Positions 45,843 through 59,200 of a stretch of 64,000 nt of DNA are shown here, in pieces. This DNA comes from Cerioporus squamosus. Its lineage: Eukaryota > Basidiomycota > Agaricomycetes > Polyporales > Polyporaceae. Position numbers and translations under genes: made by a program. Below the pieces are notes generated by a model. That model saw only the letters and a list, made by a program, of their open reading frames with translations, was not told where the DNA came from and did not search any database. Where the stretch lies: positions 124,001 to 188,000 of the forward strand of contig JABYQS010000067.1 in assembly GCA_022592435.1 (NCBI GenBank), read 5' to 3'. How positions within the stretch are numbered: the first letter of the stretch is position 1; every line of letters starts with the position of its first letter.

Positions 45843-47757
45843 TCAGTGTTCTAGTCTCTTCGAACCTGGGTTATCGGAGAGCGGGATTGGCAGATCGGTT
45901 GTTGCCTGCTCCTCCACGCGATGTTCATCCAGCAACCCTTCTTCGACCGATGGATCATCGTATGAGGGCTCCGGACGCGTCTTCGTTTCATCTTTCACTT
46001 TCTTGGTGAGCTGCGGACATGAGATCAGGGATGAAATACAAGTTTAAAGGGTCGAACGATATGCCTTACCGCAACATATAGCGCGGAGCTAATGATGATG
46101 CAGGTGCCCGCAATGGACAACAGGGAGGGACTCGCGTGGAAGAAGATACGTTCGAAGACAGTGGCGAAAACAATCTGTACGCTGGTTCAGTGTCCATCCC
46201 CATAACTAAAATAGCCAACAGTACACTTACCTGCCCATACACAGCAATGGTACCGCGTCCTGCTGCCTCGCGTTGCAAACCAAGGGTTAACAATACCTGT
46301 AATGGATTGAATTCCATGTACACACGTGTTTTCCTGAGTATGGAAGGCATACGTACCTGGCCAGTAAATCCTGCGATGCCGATAAATAAGAGCGTGAGGA
46401 GCCAATCCCAACGCGTCGGAACGACGACAGAAGTTTGCATGGCGATCATTCTGTGCAAGAAGGCATAAGGGAAATGATTTACAAGAAGGAATGAGCCCAC
46501 ATACGCGATTACAGTCACAATGACACACAGTGCTGCATATGCGACCATACTATGCAACGCATGTGCTCGCTTCCCAATATGTCGGATAGTTGTGTCTGTG
46601 CAACGGCTACATGTGAGTTTGACTCAGCAGTAGAGGCGGACAGAATAGAACATACATGCGCCCGCAGCACCCACCGCTCCAAGCAGCGCAACTCTGTCGC
46701 TCTGATGAGCTCTTCGCAGCAGCCTAGTCCCGTGATTACTCACCCTACGGCAGTGAGACGTCGAATAGGGATCACGGACTCGTCCGCTGTTGATTCGCCG
46801 ACCGCTCGTGGCATCACGCTATCAATACCTGGTAAGACAGGGTCATCGTGAAGACCGCTACCAAAGAGAAAGGCAGGGCGAGCTATGAGGACGACTCCAA
46901 ACAAACTCGCGACTGTGAGGTTTCTTTATTAGAACATCGCTTGCGGATAAGCGAAGACAACACTCACTACCGGCTGCTGCTTCTCGCCACGAGAACGCTT
47001 CGTGCAAGAAAACTGCGCCGGCAATAGCAGTGAACATAGGTGAGAGAAATTGAAGCACCGTGGCGTCGGACAAAGACAAGTACTGCAACGAGTAGTACAG
47101 GCCATAGATGCCGAAAAATCTGTGGTCTCTTGTCAGTGTGTGGGTCGTCCGTGAATGTATTGTTACTCGCCCAAAGACACCGCGCTGAATCAAGAAATAC
47201 CGCACGCCCTTTGGTCCCAAGATGGGGTCCGGCACGTTCATGAGATACCTGCAGGTGGATTAGCTTCCTGCAAGTTCTGCGTCTATTCACTCACATGTAT
47301 GTCACGCAGCATATCCAAGTAATCGCCTGTGAGTTCTCGAGTCAGAATTGGTTTGATGTGTGGCCAGTCGCAGCAGCGTACATACCATGCGCACGAGTAT
47401 AAGCTGCGCAATCATTGAGCACAGTCTCGATCTTCGAACGCCTGGCCAACCTTATCCACTGCTCACCTCCATTGCGGGTACAGGCGGATCCAGACTGTTT
47501 AACGTCTTCACACCGACGTTCATGAGTGAAAAGAACAATTGCGACGATGCGACGAGGAGTAGACCGATGTTGTTCTCAACCACCGCACGCAGGTATCCCG
47601 TCCATCGAAGCCACGTTCTCGTCAGTTGCGACGACCCTGACCCCGTTGACATAGTGGGCGCAGGGATGAACGAAACCCGAGAAGATAACGGCACATCTGT
47701 GTCGAACGTTGTGCGGTCCGGCGTACTTGCGATAAACGGTGTTCTGTTCGTCGGCAT
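45843..47757 (-). CDS. EamA-family transporter, paralogue 2
   Basis: Same family as 22922-24819. Twelve exons: 47467-47757, 47386-47403, 47295-47326, 47171-47248, 46968-47119, 46744-46912, 46656-46693, 46505-46595, 46357-46450, 46231-46296, 46070-46174, 45843-46010; 433 residues. Motifs NIGLLLVASSQLFFSLMN, MNVPDPILGPKG, YYSLQYLSLSDATVL, FLSPMFTAIAGAVFL, GLQREAAGRGTIAVYGQ and TCIIISSALYVA align along their length with paralogue 1. Exon sizes 78, 152, 38, 91 and 94 are identical; exons 18+32 and 66+105 equal single exons of 50 and 171 in paralogue 1. The intron 47120-47170 has a GC donor (GCGAGT). It faces CCH1 head to head over 397 bp. Confidence 0.9.
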
Positions 47758-48154
47758 GTTCTCTCTTCAGTTATCTCAAAATATTGCTGCTTGTCGTCGG
47801 TTGCGGTCCTTCGTCCTCCCAGCAGTAAGAAAATCTTTGACTAGCTCAGACCGGCATGGACCACGAAGTGATAACGTCGCGAGGAGAAGCAGAAGCTGTA
47901 AGACGCGCGCGCTATAACACCGCGCGCGCAGTCGAGACTTGATTGCCTATCGGACTTGATACCGGAGTTTTCAATGAGCAGGCGGCGAAGCTTCGGCACC
48001 CCCAAGCAGTTCGTCTCCGACGTACCTTGTCTGACCTCCGCACAGCGGCGAATGAATCACTTGGCAGTGTCGCTGAGCACGGTAACGACGCCGACTTAAC
48101 CGTCGCCGCCGTCATGCACAACGAGCTCGTTACGAGAATTCCCTTCTGATCTAT
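47758..48154. other. Divergent promoter between EamA paralogue 2 and CCH1
   Basis: 397 bp shared upstream region. Small frames inside look random. GCGCGCG runs near 47897-47930. Confidence 0.45.
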
Positions 48155-51100
48155 ATGGACGCTAGCCAACCTTCTGACTTGCACCGCTCCTCCTCCTCTG
48201 CTGTAGATTTAACTGGTACACCGGCTGGGCTCATTAATTCTCGTCCGACAACACCTCTGTCTTCCGACAGTCTTGCTCGTCGCCGCACTAGCTGGGGAGG
48301 CACCGGAGGCACCGACGTTATCCAGGACCCCCTTCGTTTCAACCTGCCGACATCAAGTCCACAGCCTACAGCGGGCCCGTCGCGTCACGCGGCGTGGTCG
48401 TCCGAGGACCCCTTCTACTCGCCTACGGAGGATGAGGCTCCGTTTCGCGACTACTCGTATCGCACTGGCGGGATGCGCTACCAAGATACAGGCGCAATCT
48501 ACTCCGCGTCGCAACCTGGCCAGTCGTCAGCCTCTCTTATCTCATCTCAGTTCCGGGAATCCGGCGATACCACCGACAGTACACGAGATGACGACGAGGC
48601 GGCCCTCACGGCGAACTTGTCTCGGCAGGGTGCAGGGAGCGGATGGGGGGTTGGAGACGGTGTAGACCCAGAACGGTCAGGTGTGTCACCGCGAACGCGG
48701 AAGAGGACAGTACGCTACAGCACGTCCCCACTGAAGAAGACGGGAACCACGCTCAAGACCGTGTCTCGCAACTTGAGACGCGCTTCATTACGCGTTGTAA
48801 ACTTCGGGGGCCTCGGACTGGACGAGCACGTGCGGTTGGAGGATGCAGACGAGCGTGACGGCAAGCGGGAGGACGAGGATGATATGCCCGACGAGGACGA
48901 GGTTCTGCCCGACCTATCGAAAACGTTACCCATACGTGGTCGCACGCTTGGGTGCTTGGGACCTCGCAGCAGGCTACGACTCTCAATGTACAAGTTCCTC
49001 GTATATCCGTGAGTACTGTCTTTGCACTCTGACGCGGTCACTTCAATCTTCACTCATATAGATGGACGGAACCGGTCATCCTATTATCAATCATCATCAA
49101 CGCTGCCGTGCTCACTGTTCAAGCCTCTCGTCCTCACGCCCTACCAGAAGACTGGCCAGACGATGCGAGACCGCCTCCCGTCGTTGGCTACTTTCATGCA
49201 TGGGAAGATTATGCGCTCTTCGCATTATTCTGCTTCTTTACGTGCGTATCTTCTTCGACTATGTTCGCATATGCTCATGCCTGTGCAGTCTGGAAGCATT
49301 TGCCCGCATATGCGTATCGGGATTTCTGCTGGATCCGGAAGTTCCCGTCTCCACGCTCTTTCAGTCACCACTCTCATCATACCCAGACATAACCCACCCA
49401 CCGAACACTGCTGCAGAAGCTAGCTTCAACCTTGCACGCACACCCTCCACTCATTCACAACCTGGACTCCATCGCGGCCAAACCATAACTCAACGTCTCC
49501 GCAACCTCCGAGCCAATCTAGCTCGTCCGTTCGTTCTGTCACAAGCTGTGACCACCCCTCTGCCTTCAGCCTCAGACGCCAATGGTAAAGGTACACCATC
49601 TCGCGCTCGATCCGACACTGTCCAGTCGAACTCTCACATGATGGAGAAGGCCGTTGCTGGCGCGCAAAACGTTCATTCTCACATGCGAAACCCCTCGGAG
49701 CCTACGTTCCTTTCGAAAGCTCTTCGTTCCGATAACCCCAGCGAGACCCTCTCCTTGCCATTTCGATTGAGCGTCGAGGACTCTAGGAGCCAGACTCAGC
49801 GCAACCTCCCGTATCTTCGACATAGCTGGACTAGGATTGACTTCATTGCTATCATGAGCTTCTGGATCACCTTCGCACTGGCGTCCGCTGGTGTGGAACG
49901 CAATGACTATCACATCGGTTTGTTTCGCGCCATGAGCGTCCTCCGCACTGCTCGGCTACTGGCCATCACATCCGGTACCACCGTACGTTGAGTCACAGGC
50001 TCTACTTCTACTCAGCAATAATCTCTGACCTTCGCTCAGACCATCATGCGGTCGCTGAAGACCGCGCGACCACTGCTTGCCAGCGTTGCTTACTTCGTGC
50101 TTTTTGCTATGATTCTCTTCTCGTAAGTCAGCAGTGCATACGAGAGCTTGACATATACTGAGATTGCATCGCAGCATCATCGGCATACAATCGTTCAAGG
50201 GGTCCTTCCGCCGGACATGTCACTTGTCGGCCACCCTCGGCGAGGACGAAATCCCGCTTGACCAGAATTGCGGCGGCTATATTGACCCTGCCACTCTACA
50301 ACCAGTTGGCTATCTTGACCGCAATGGTGTCAATGCTGCGGTGAAGGGGTACATATGTCCGTTGGGACAGATCTGCAAGGTAGCCGTTCAAGCATCGGTT
50401 CGTCTCGCTTTGTACTCACACTCGTTCTATATCAGGAAAATAACGAGAATCCTGAGGCCAACATAGAAAGTTTCGATGTTATATATTACGCTGCCTTGCA
50501 GGTCGTCATCGTTTCGTCTGCAAACGGGGTGAGCATAGACCCATCCGTTCCACTACTCGGCATTCATTGACTGTTGTTGCAGTGGTCTGGACTAATGTAC
50601 CAGATGATGGACGCGGAGTTCTTCGTGTCTTGTTTCTTCTACATCGTTTGCATCATCGTGCTCAATTTCTGGCTGATCAACTTGTTCGTCGCCGTCATTA
50701 CGAACACATTTTCGGCCATCCGTTCGGATACGAAGAAGAGTGCTTTCGGCGCTGCCCCGTACGTCCGTCCTCAGAGGTCATTTGCACATCTGCTTGACAG
50801 GATCTCGGTCTTCTTTTTAGTCTGGCCCCCGTCGTTGAAGAGCAAGAGGAAGGTTGGTCGACCGTCGATGGCCGCCGGGTCGCCGCGCGCAATCGTATCG
50901 CCGACATATATGAGAACATCCGGTGGTGTTGGGTAGGGTTCGCGCTTGCTTCCCTCATCCTGCAAGCGACCCGTACCGTCGATATCTCTGCGTTGCACGA
51001 CGAGGTCCTGGACAAGGGTGAACTTGCTTTGACGATCCTCTTCGATGTGGAGATCGTCATTCGAGTGCTCGCGTACCTACCGGACTGGAGGAAGTTTTTC

Positions 51101-54100
51101 TTCCGAGGGCAGAACGTTCTCGACCTGTTCCTTGCTATTGGCTCGAGCATCATTCAAATCCCGGCTATCCATGAGTCGACAGTGTACCCTTGGCTGACGA
51201 TCTTTCAACTGATGCGATTCTACCGCGTTATCCTGGAAATCCCAAGGATGAAACCTTTGCTCGTGAGTGGCTCCTCCTGAAATTCCGCTAGGTAGCATGT
51301 TCCTGACGTCTTTATCACATATAGCTCGCCGTGTTCGGCAACATGTACGGTCTTGCCAACATGTCCTTGTTCTTGATTGAGATCAACCTGCTTGCGGCGC
51401 TCTTTGCTGTCCAGTTGGTGAGCGGCGACGTCAAGGCCGGGAACCTCATCGATTTTGGGACCCTTTACAACACCTTCCTCGCCATCTACCAAGTCTTCTC
51501 CTCCGAGAACTGGACAGACGTGCTCTACACTGCCGCCGTACCGGAGGTGCCGCTCCGACAATCGGCTGTCGTGATATTGTTCGTCGCTGGCTGGATGTTT
51601 TTCGCCAACTGTGAGTAGCAAGTATCGCTGGCGATGTGGGTACTCATAGACATCTTTAACTTGCAGACATTGTGTTACAGATGTTCATTGCCGTCATCAA
51701 TGAGAACTTCGATATAGCTGAAGAGTCGAAGAAGAGCAGGCAGGCGTCTCACTACTGGGCCTCCCATCGTCCTCAACAAGTTCGTGCGGCGTGGGTACGC
51801 AAGCTGAACCCGTATCGATGGTTCAAGGCTCAGCCGAAAGCCATTGAAGTCGAGTTGCCATCCAACCTGGTGTTGCCGATGCAGAAGGCACTTGTCCAAG
51901 ATTACAGCCTTCCGAAAAGGGACAAATCCTTCGTTGTCGGTATCTTCCATTCACTCAGTGTTGCACAAGGCTGACTCCTATCTCCCAGGACGCATCTACA
52001 CGGAATGGTAGTGCTCGACAATACACGGCGAAGTCTACTCTGAGGCGCCTGCAACGTCTTTTCGCGGGAGACATAGCCGCAGGAGACGTACCGCTCACTA
52101 CTCTTCGGAGTACCCGCCGCGATTCTGCTGCACCTGCTGACCCTATCGACGAGGAAACCGAAAGGCATCTGTAAGTCGGCATGACTTGCTGTCGTCCATG
52201 TCTTACTGAGCATCGCACAGAGAGGTTCTGGCCGCTCTCAACAATGATGCCGTCGATGTTGAGGAACTGAACGATGCATTGTACGAACGACGTGCCCAGA
52301 AGGCCGACTTCATCCGCGATCATCCGACGTACGACAAGACGTTCTGGGTTTTCTCCCAGAAGAACTGGCTCAGAAGGATGTGCCAAAAGCTCGTGGCGCC
52401 GGCTGGTGGCGATCGTATCTTCGGCACTCCTCATTCATCCATCGCGCATCCCATCTTCCAGCTCTTGCTACTTCTCACCGTGCTAGGAGGCATCATTGTG
52501 GAAAGTATCGCGACTCCGCTTTACCGTCGCGACTTCTATGCGACGAATGGGGCCATTCGTGGCACTTGGTTCGACATCGCTGAAGGGTCCTTCGCCCTTG
52601 TGCTACTGCTGGAGTTTGTCATCAAGATCATCGCGGATGGATTCTTGTTCACCCCGAACGCCTACATCCGGAGCATCTGGAACGTCCTCGATCTATTCAT
52701 TCTCGTCGGTATCTTAGTCAACGCGACGACTGGCCTCATCTTCATAGGCGGCCTTAGTCGTATCACCCGATCGCTAAAGGCTCTCCGGGCTCTCCGCCTT
52801 ATCACGCTCATTGACAAGATGCGCTCCACCTTCGAATCACTGATCATTTCTGGTATAGCTCGTATCCTCGATGCTGCCCTCCTCGCCATCCTATACATGA
52901 TCCCATACGCCGTGTGGGGTTTGAATATCTTCGCTGGCGTCACGAACGAGTGCAATGACGACTCTGTTTCCGGGATCACCGACTGTATCGGCGAATACTC
53001 AACCAACAACCTCATCGACGGCTCATTCAACTACCTAGTCCCTCGAGTATGGGATAACCCTGCACCGTCGACGCAGTTCTCCTTTGACAGCTTCCGGCAG
53101 TCTCTCCTCATCCTCTTCGAGATCGTCTCCCTGGAGGGCTGGATAGACGTACTTGGAGTGGCGACCAGTGTCACGGGTGAGGGCCAGCAGCCACAGACGA
53201 ACGCGTCTGTCGCGAACTCGATCTTCTTCTTGATTTACAACTTGATGGGAGGAGTCGTCATCTTCACCCTCTTCGTCAGGTGAGCACTGATATCACTTCG
53301 CAACCGTGCCATTGCGTCTGACTCCGACCCAGTATCATCATTGGCAACTTCACGGCAAGGACTGGGTCCGCCCTCCTTACCCAGCCTCAGAGAGAGTGGA
53401 TTGATCTTCAGAAGCTGATCAAGCGGCAACGGCCCTCGAAGCGTCCCAAGCAACGACCGACGTGGCGTGTTAGGCAATGGTGCTATGACCGAGCTGTTCA
53501 CAAGCACGGTTGGTGGTCCCGGATGATGACTGTGCTCTATACCTTGCACGTCATCGCTCTCATGTTCGTGATTTGTTCGCTCAGCATGTCGCTTATACTT
53601 ACCGCACACTCACAGGACCCAGACGTTCACGCCGCAAGACTACCTCGACGAGTTTCGCAGTAAGTCCGCTTCCTTGTGCTTTACCAGACAATGCTCAGTG
53701 CTAGGACAGATGACTTCTTCATCTTCGTGACGGTCATGTATTGCATCGACATCATCGTCAGGCTCTTTGGCCTGGGCTGGTCAAGCTACAGCGCCAACGG
53801 ATGGAATATCTTTGACATCATCGTTGCCGGCGGCAGCCTCTTCACCACGCTCATCGTGCGATTCAATGCGGGCGGTTTCGTCGTTCAGCAGCTGCAGAAA
53901 CTGTTCCTCACGTGTATCGCGCTGAAGCTCGTTCAACGAGTGAACAGTCTCAACAAACTCTTCAAGACAGCAGTGTACGTCTGCTTCAGGAGTCACGTCT
54001 TGCTCCCACTGACCTGGGTGTAACCCACAGAGGAAGCTTGCCTGTCATTCTCAGCCTGCTCGGCCTGTGGATTATCTTGTTCTTGTTCTTTGCCATCCTC

Positions 54101-55782
54101 TACGTCGAAGTCTTCAGCTTGACCAAGTGGAACACGGGAGAGGATTGGAACCGGAACTATTCTAGTATGGCGAACGCTCTGGTCATGTTAGCGTTCATGA
54201 CAACTGGGTAAGTATTCTCGCATCCGCGCCTTGCCCAATTCGCTCACTCTATCGCAGGGAGGGATGGAACGAGTATATGCATGAGTTGTGAGTATCTCCG
54301 TCCACTGTCGTGTAGTAGGGCTTGTCTCATGTCAACAGCGCTCTGGACTACCCTCGTTGCACGATCACGGCTGCCGGGGAGACCGATTGCGGCAGCGTCT
54401 ACTGGTCCTTCGTTCTCTTCATCGCCTGGAACTTGCTGAGCATGGTGAGTTGACTAAATTCATGCTGCATATGGCAATCTTCTCCTGACCACATCTCTCT
54501 ACAGTACATCTTCGCCAACTTGTTCACTGGTGTTGTCGTCGAAAGCTTCTACTACGTCTTCCAAATGTCTGGCGGCGCCAAGTCCATCACCCGGGAGGAG
54601 ATGCGAGCATTCAAGAAGGTCTGGGCAGAGTTCGCCAACCCGAAGACAGGCTACCTGGAACGGCAGAATTTTGTTCGCTTCTTCGGGGTATATAAGTCAA
54701 TTTCACCTGGCGGGCTACTTGCTGACTACTCAATCCAGAAACTGAGTGGTATCTTCGAGGTCAAGATCTATCCTTCTGAATACAGCATTCCCCGCATCAT
54801 GGCGGCATCGAAGGATCCTTTGAACCGGGACGCGTGGTCGGAGAAGATTGTAGAAGGCTACGACTTCAACAAGACCGAGGCCATGCTGAGCAACCTTGAC
54901 CGGGCTGCTATCAAGCGGAGGAAGAACCTTTACAACCGCTTGTACCACGAAGCCAGGATATCTCACGAGCCCGGGAAAGGCATTTCGTTCACGAACATGC
55001 TGCTACTCCTTGCGCACCACAAGCTCATCGTGGACAAGGAAGCGCTTGTGTACGTACAATGCTACTCGTGCGATGGTGATAACTTCTGAACCCTCGCTAC
55101 AGATTGAAAGACCTCGTTGTGAGGACCGAGACGAACAAGCTTGTCACCGATCTCGTAGACTTCGACCGTGTACAATCGCTCTTGCTCATGATCTTGTACC
55201 GCCGGCGGTACCTTGCCGAACGAGAACAGGCTCGGATGGCGCAGATGGGCCCGTCAGGAGGTCAGTATACCATGATTCTCTTCTGCGCTTTGCTTATCTG
55301 TGCGTCGCAGACATCCCCGCTATCATTGTAGACGACTTCCCCGCTACGCCGCCGATGACTACCCGCGACATCACTTCCCCGTACCAGACACCTGTGCACC
55401 GCTCTATGGATAGTGACAGGCCTGCGCTCATGCCAGGAAACCTTCAGTCTCCGGATGTCTCGTTTGCTGTCGATACGCCCTCGAGGCCCCTCCAGCGACG
55501 CCAAAGGACGAGCGATGTCAGCATGTTGTCTATAGACATGAGTAGCAGGTACGTTGGCACATTCACCAGCGATCATGCATATGTTTCTGACGAGTCGTGC
55601 TGGTAGGCTCGATGGCTCGATGTATAGGGATTCTCGGGCTGGAGATGACGACGAAATACTGTCGTCCATGCAGAACTCCATGTGGCAAGGTGGGTCTTTC
55701 GTCTCTCCTGTTGATGTCCAGAGTGTACTGAGCGTCCTTCACAGACATGATGTTGGAAGCTGCTGAGGAAGACAAGGAATAG
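48155..55782 (+). CDS. CCH1: CCH1, voltage-gated high-affinity calcium channel
   Basis: Four-domain cation channel of the plasma membrane, acting with Mid1 in calcium uptake. About 23 exons; resolved ones include 48155-49008, 49062-49241, 49289-49982, 50040-50122, 50175-50379, 50436-50528, 50583-50758, 50821-51262, 51325-51610, 51667-51939, 51989-52170, 52221-53279, 53333-53563, 53616-53659. The product is about 2,100 residues, near the yeast length. A polar N-terminal tail of about 280 residues precedes the first helix ([18 protein letters not shown]). The S4 of domain III is [20 protein letters not shown]. Pore-loop residues at the four domains read ANGW, SENW, LEGW and GEGW (Asn, Glu, Glu, Glu). 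The C-terminal tail is SxxEE-rich, ending [11 protein letters not shown]. Phase is off by one at the junctions near 51939 and 53660; a missing base or an alternative donor would explain it. Confidence 0.93.
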
Positions 55783-56230
55783 GACTTCTGTATGTAATTA
55801 TTGTCACTCGTTCGCTGCACATACATACATATCGCACTTCTCAGGGACAATGATCAGGGTACTGTAGAGTTATTGCATTAGTAGTGTAGACCACCTTCGC
55901 ATCTAACTTATTCGATGCCATCTTACTTCCACTTCACCGCAGCCGAGACGTCCTCGTTCGAAGGAAATCATCGTCGTCCGCGAATGTCACCAACTGGGTG
56001 GTTGCTGGGTGGGCTGGAGCTTCGAGAATCGATGCCTGCCGGCGGCTGCGGGCGCCTGGGAGCCAGCGGAGTTTCGGAGATTGAACCAATCAAACCTTGT
56101 TGGGGCAGTGCTGCTGCCTCGCCTGGGACGGAGTCTGGATAACTTTTTTGCTGAGCATCGTACTTGCCGTCGACCTCATCGTCTGCCTCATCGTCCTCGA
56201 CGTCTCCGACCTCGACCAAAACCGCCCAAC
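55783..56230. other. Intergenic, CCH1 3' flank and eIF3a promoter
   Basis: 448 bp; no gene. A pyrimidine-rich leader precedes the eIF3a ATG. Confidence 0.5.
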
Positions 56231-59200
56231 ATGGCGCCATTCACCAAACCGGAGACAGTCCTCAAGCAGGCCGAGGGTCTCATCTCTGTCGGTCAGACTC
56301 ATGCTGCTCTCCAATCACTCACGGAGATGTTCTCTTCAAAACGATTCCGTTCTACACCTCTTGCATCTCTCGAACCTATCATGCTGCGCTTCATCGAACT
56401 ATGTGTCGAACTACGGAAAGGCCGGACTGCCAAGGAAGGTCTCATGCAGTACAAGAATATCGCCCAGAACTCCAGCGTGGCGTCCATTGAAGTCGTCGTC
56501 AACCGGTTCATCCAGCTGGCCGATGCGAAGGTACAGGAGGCCCAGGAAAAGGCTGACAAGGCTGTCGCGTTGGATGTGGACGATTTGGAGGCGAGCGAGA
56601 CACCGGAGAGCATCCTGCTCGGCGCGGTCAGCGGGGATCAGAACAAGGACAGGACCGACAGGGCCCTGGTCACTCCGTGGCTGAAGTTCCTCTGGGAGAG
56701 CTATCGCACTGCTCTCGAGACCCTCAAAAACAATGCACGGCTGGAGATTATCTACCAGGTTCGTTCGCTGGTTCGACCACTTCTTGCATGACGTAACATG
56801 ACCATTCGCGTAGCATATCGCCCAACAAGCGTTCAAGTTCTGCTTGAAGCACCAGCGCAAGGTCGAATTCCGCCGTCTCTGCGAGACTCTCCGCCTTCAT
56901 CTTTCCAATGTCGCCAAGTATTCGCATCAGCCGCATTCGATCAACTTGTCGGACCCCGATACCCTACAACACCACCTCGACACTCGCTTCGCGCAACTCA
57001 ACACCTCCGTGGAACTTGAACTTTGGCAGGAGGCTTTCCGGTCCGTAGAGGACGTACATAACCTGCTCACGATGGCGAAGAAGGCCCCTCGCCCGGCTAT
57101 GATGGCCAACTACTACGAGAAGCTGACGAAGATCTTCCTCATGAGCGGCAACGCCCTCTACCACGCAGCTGCATGGGGCCGCTACTATTCATCGTTACGG
57201 CCATTGGCGGCAAGTCCGAGAGGAGATGAGCAGGTTAGCTGGACAGGTCTTGTCAGCGCGCTCGCGCGGTCCCGGTCGCATTCCGGGCGAAGAAGGCCCT
57301 GAAGAGACCAAGGGCAAGAACGCCGCCTCAGCGCCCTCCTAGGACTGACGAGGACACCGACGCGTACCAGTCTTCTGCGGGAAGCGGTTCGTCGCACTTA
57401 TACCACATCAATGTGCTGTCTCTGACTCGCATACAGCTGTCGCGCAATGCACTGAAGCGCTCACCAGCGATCGTTAAATCGCTGTACAACGTCCTTGAAG
57501 TCACCTTTGATCCATTGACTCTTTGCTCGTCCGTTTCGCCCCTGCTTAAGTCCCTCGCCTCCGACACCTCCTACGCTTCCTACGTTCCTCTCCTCCAACG
57601 CGCTCTCCTCTCCCGTCTTCTCTCTCAACTCTCTCAGGTGTACAACACGGTCAAAATCAGCAACCTCCTGGAACTGGCCGCACCTTTGCGCGACGTCCTC
57701 AATCGAGGGGCCGCTGGGTCCTACGACGATGAGCAGATCGAAGCCTACGTCATGGGCTGCGCTCGCCGTGGCGAGCTCAACGTACGTGTGGATCACGCGG
57801 CGGGTAGTATCACGTTCGCCGACAGCCCCTTCGCCGCTGTCGAGGATCCCAGCTCGTCGACTACCATGGCCAACATCGGCGCCGTTCAGCCGTCCACCTC
57901 TGAGTTCGTTCGCACTCGCCTCAGCAACCTCGCATCTACTCTCCACAACTCCCTCACCGCTCTCTACCCTCCAACGCAGCCCTCTCAGGAAGAGCAGCAG
58001 GCTAAGTTCACTGCGCTTGTCGCTGCTGCGCAAGCTGAGCGAAAGGCTCTCCAGATCCGCCGTGCTCTCGTTGCTCGCCGGCGCGAACTCCTTTCAGAGC
58101 TCTCCGTTCGGAAGGAGAAAGAGGAAGCCAGCCGCCGTGCCGAGATCATGCGGAGGCAGCAGGAAGAGGAGGCTCGCAAGGCTGCCCAGGAGCTTCGCAA
58201 CAAGGAACTCGAGCGCGCGCGTCGCGAGATCGAGAACATCCGTGTCGAGGAGGCGAAGAAGCTTGCTCAGAGCTTGAAGGAGAAAGGTACGCTCAAGGTC
58301 GACATCAACGTAAGTGCGTTGTATTCGTCGCATGTACATAGGACTAACTGCTCCGCAGGATATGGAGAGCCTCAGCACCGACAACCTCATGCGCCTCCAG
58401 GTCGAGCAACTCGAGAAGGAGAAGAAGGAGCTCACGAGCGTATGCGCATACTCGCCAAGCGCCTCGATCACATTGAGCGCGCCTACCGTAAGGAAGAGCG
58501 CCCTCTTCTGGCCAAGGACTACGAGATACAGCAAGCGAACGACCGTGCTGCCTTCGAGGAAGCGCAGAAAGCACGCATTGAGGCGCATCGCCAAGCTCAC
58601 CTCCGCGACATCGAGACGAAGAAGCGCCTTACCGTATGCAGAGCGACTACAACAACCTCAAGGAAGCCGTCATCGCCAGGAGAGGCGAGGAGTTTGCCAA
58701 GAAGAAGGAGCTTGCGCAGAAGAAGATGGAGGAAGAGAAGGCGCAGCGTCGTGCAGCAGTTCTCAAGGCTCGCGAGGAAGAGCGCCTCCGCCAGGAGGAG
58801 GAGGAGCGGATACGCCGGGAGCAGGAGGAAGAGGAGGCTCGACTGGAAGAAGGTCAGTCGATTGCCTATCTCACAATGGCTCGTGCTCACTTGTCTTTGC
58901 AGAGCGTCTCGCAGAGCTCCGCCGCAAGGAGGAGGAAGAGGAGGCTGCACGCGCCGCCGCCGAGCAGAAGAAGCGCGAGGAAGAGGAGCGTCTGGCCGCT
59001 ATCCGCAAGCAAAGGGAAGAGGAGCGTCAGCAAGCCTTGAAGCAGCTCGCCGGCAGCAGCAGCGCGAGGAGGAGGCTCTTCGCCGACAGGCCGAGCGCAA
59101 GGCTCAGGCTGCCCAGGCGCAAGCCCCTGCCCGCCCCACTTCTCGCGTACAGGAGCCAGACGTTTGGCGCCGCACTGGTCCCCCGGCTTCCCCTCGTGCC

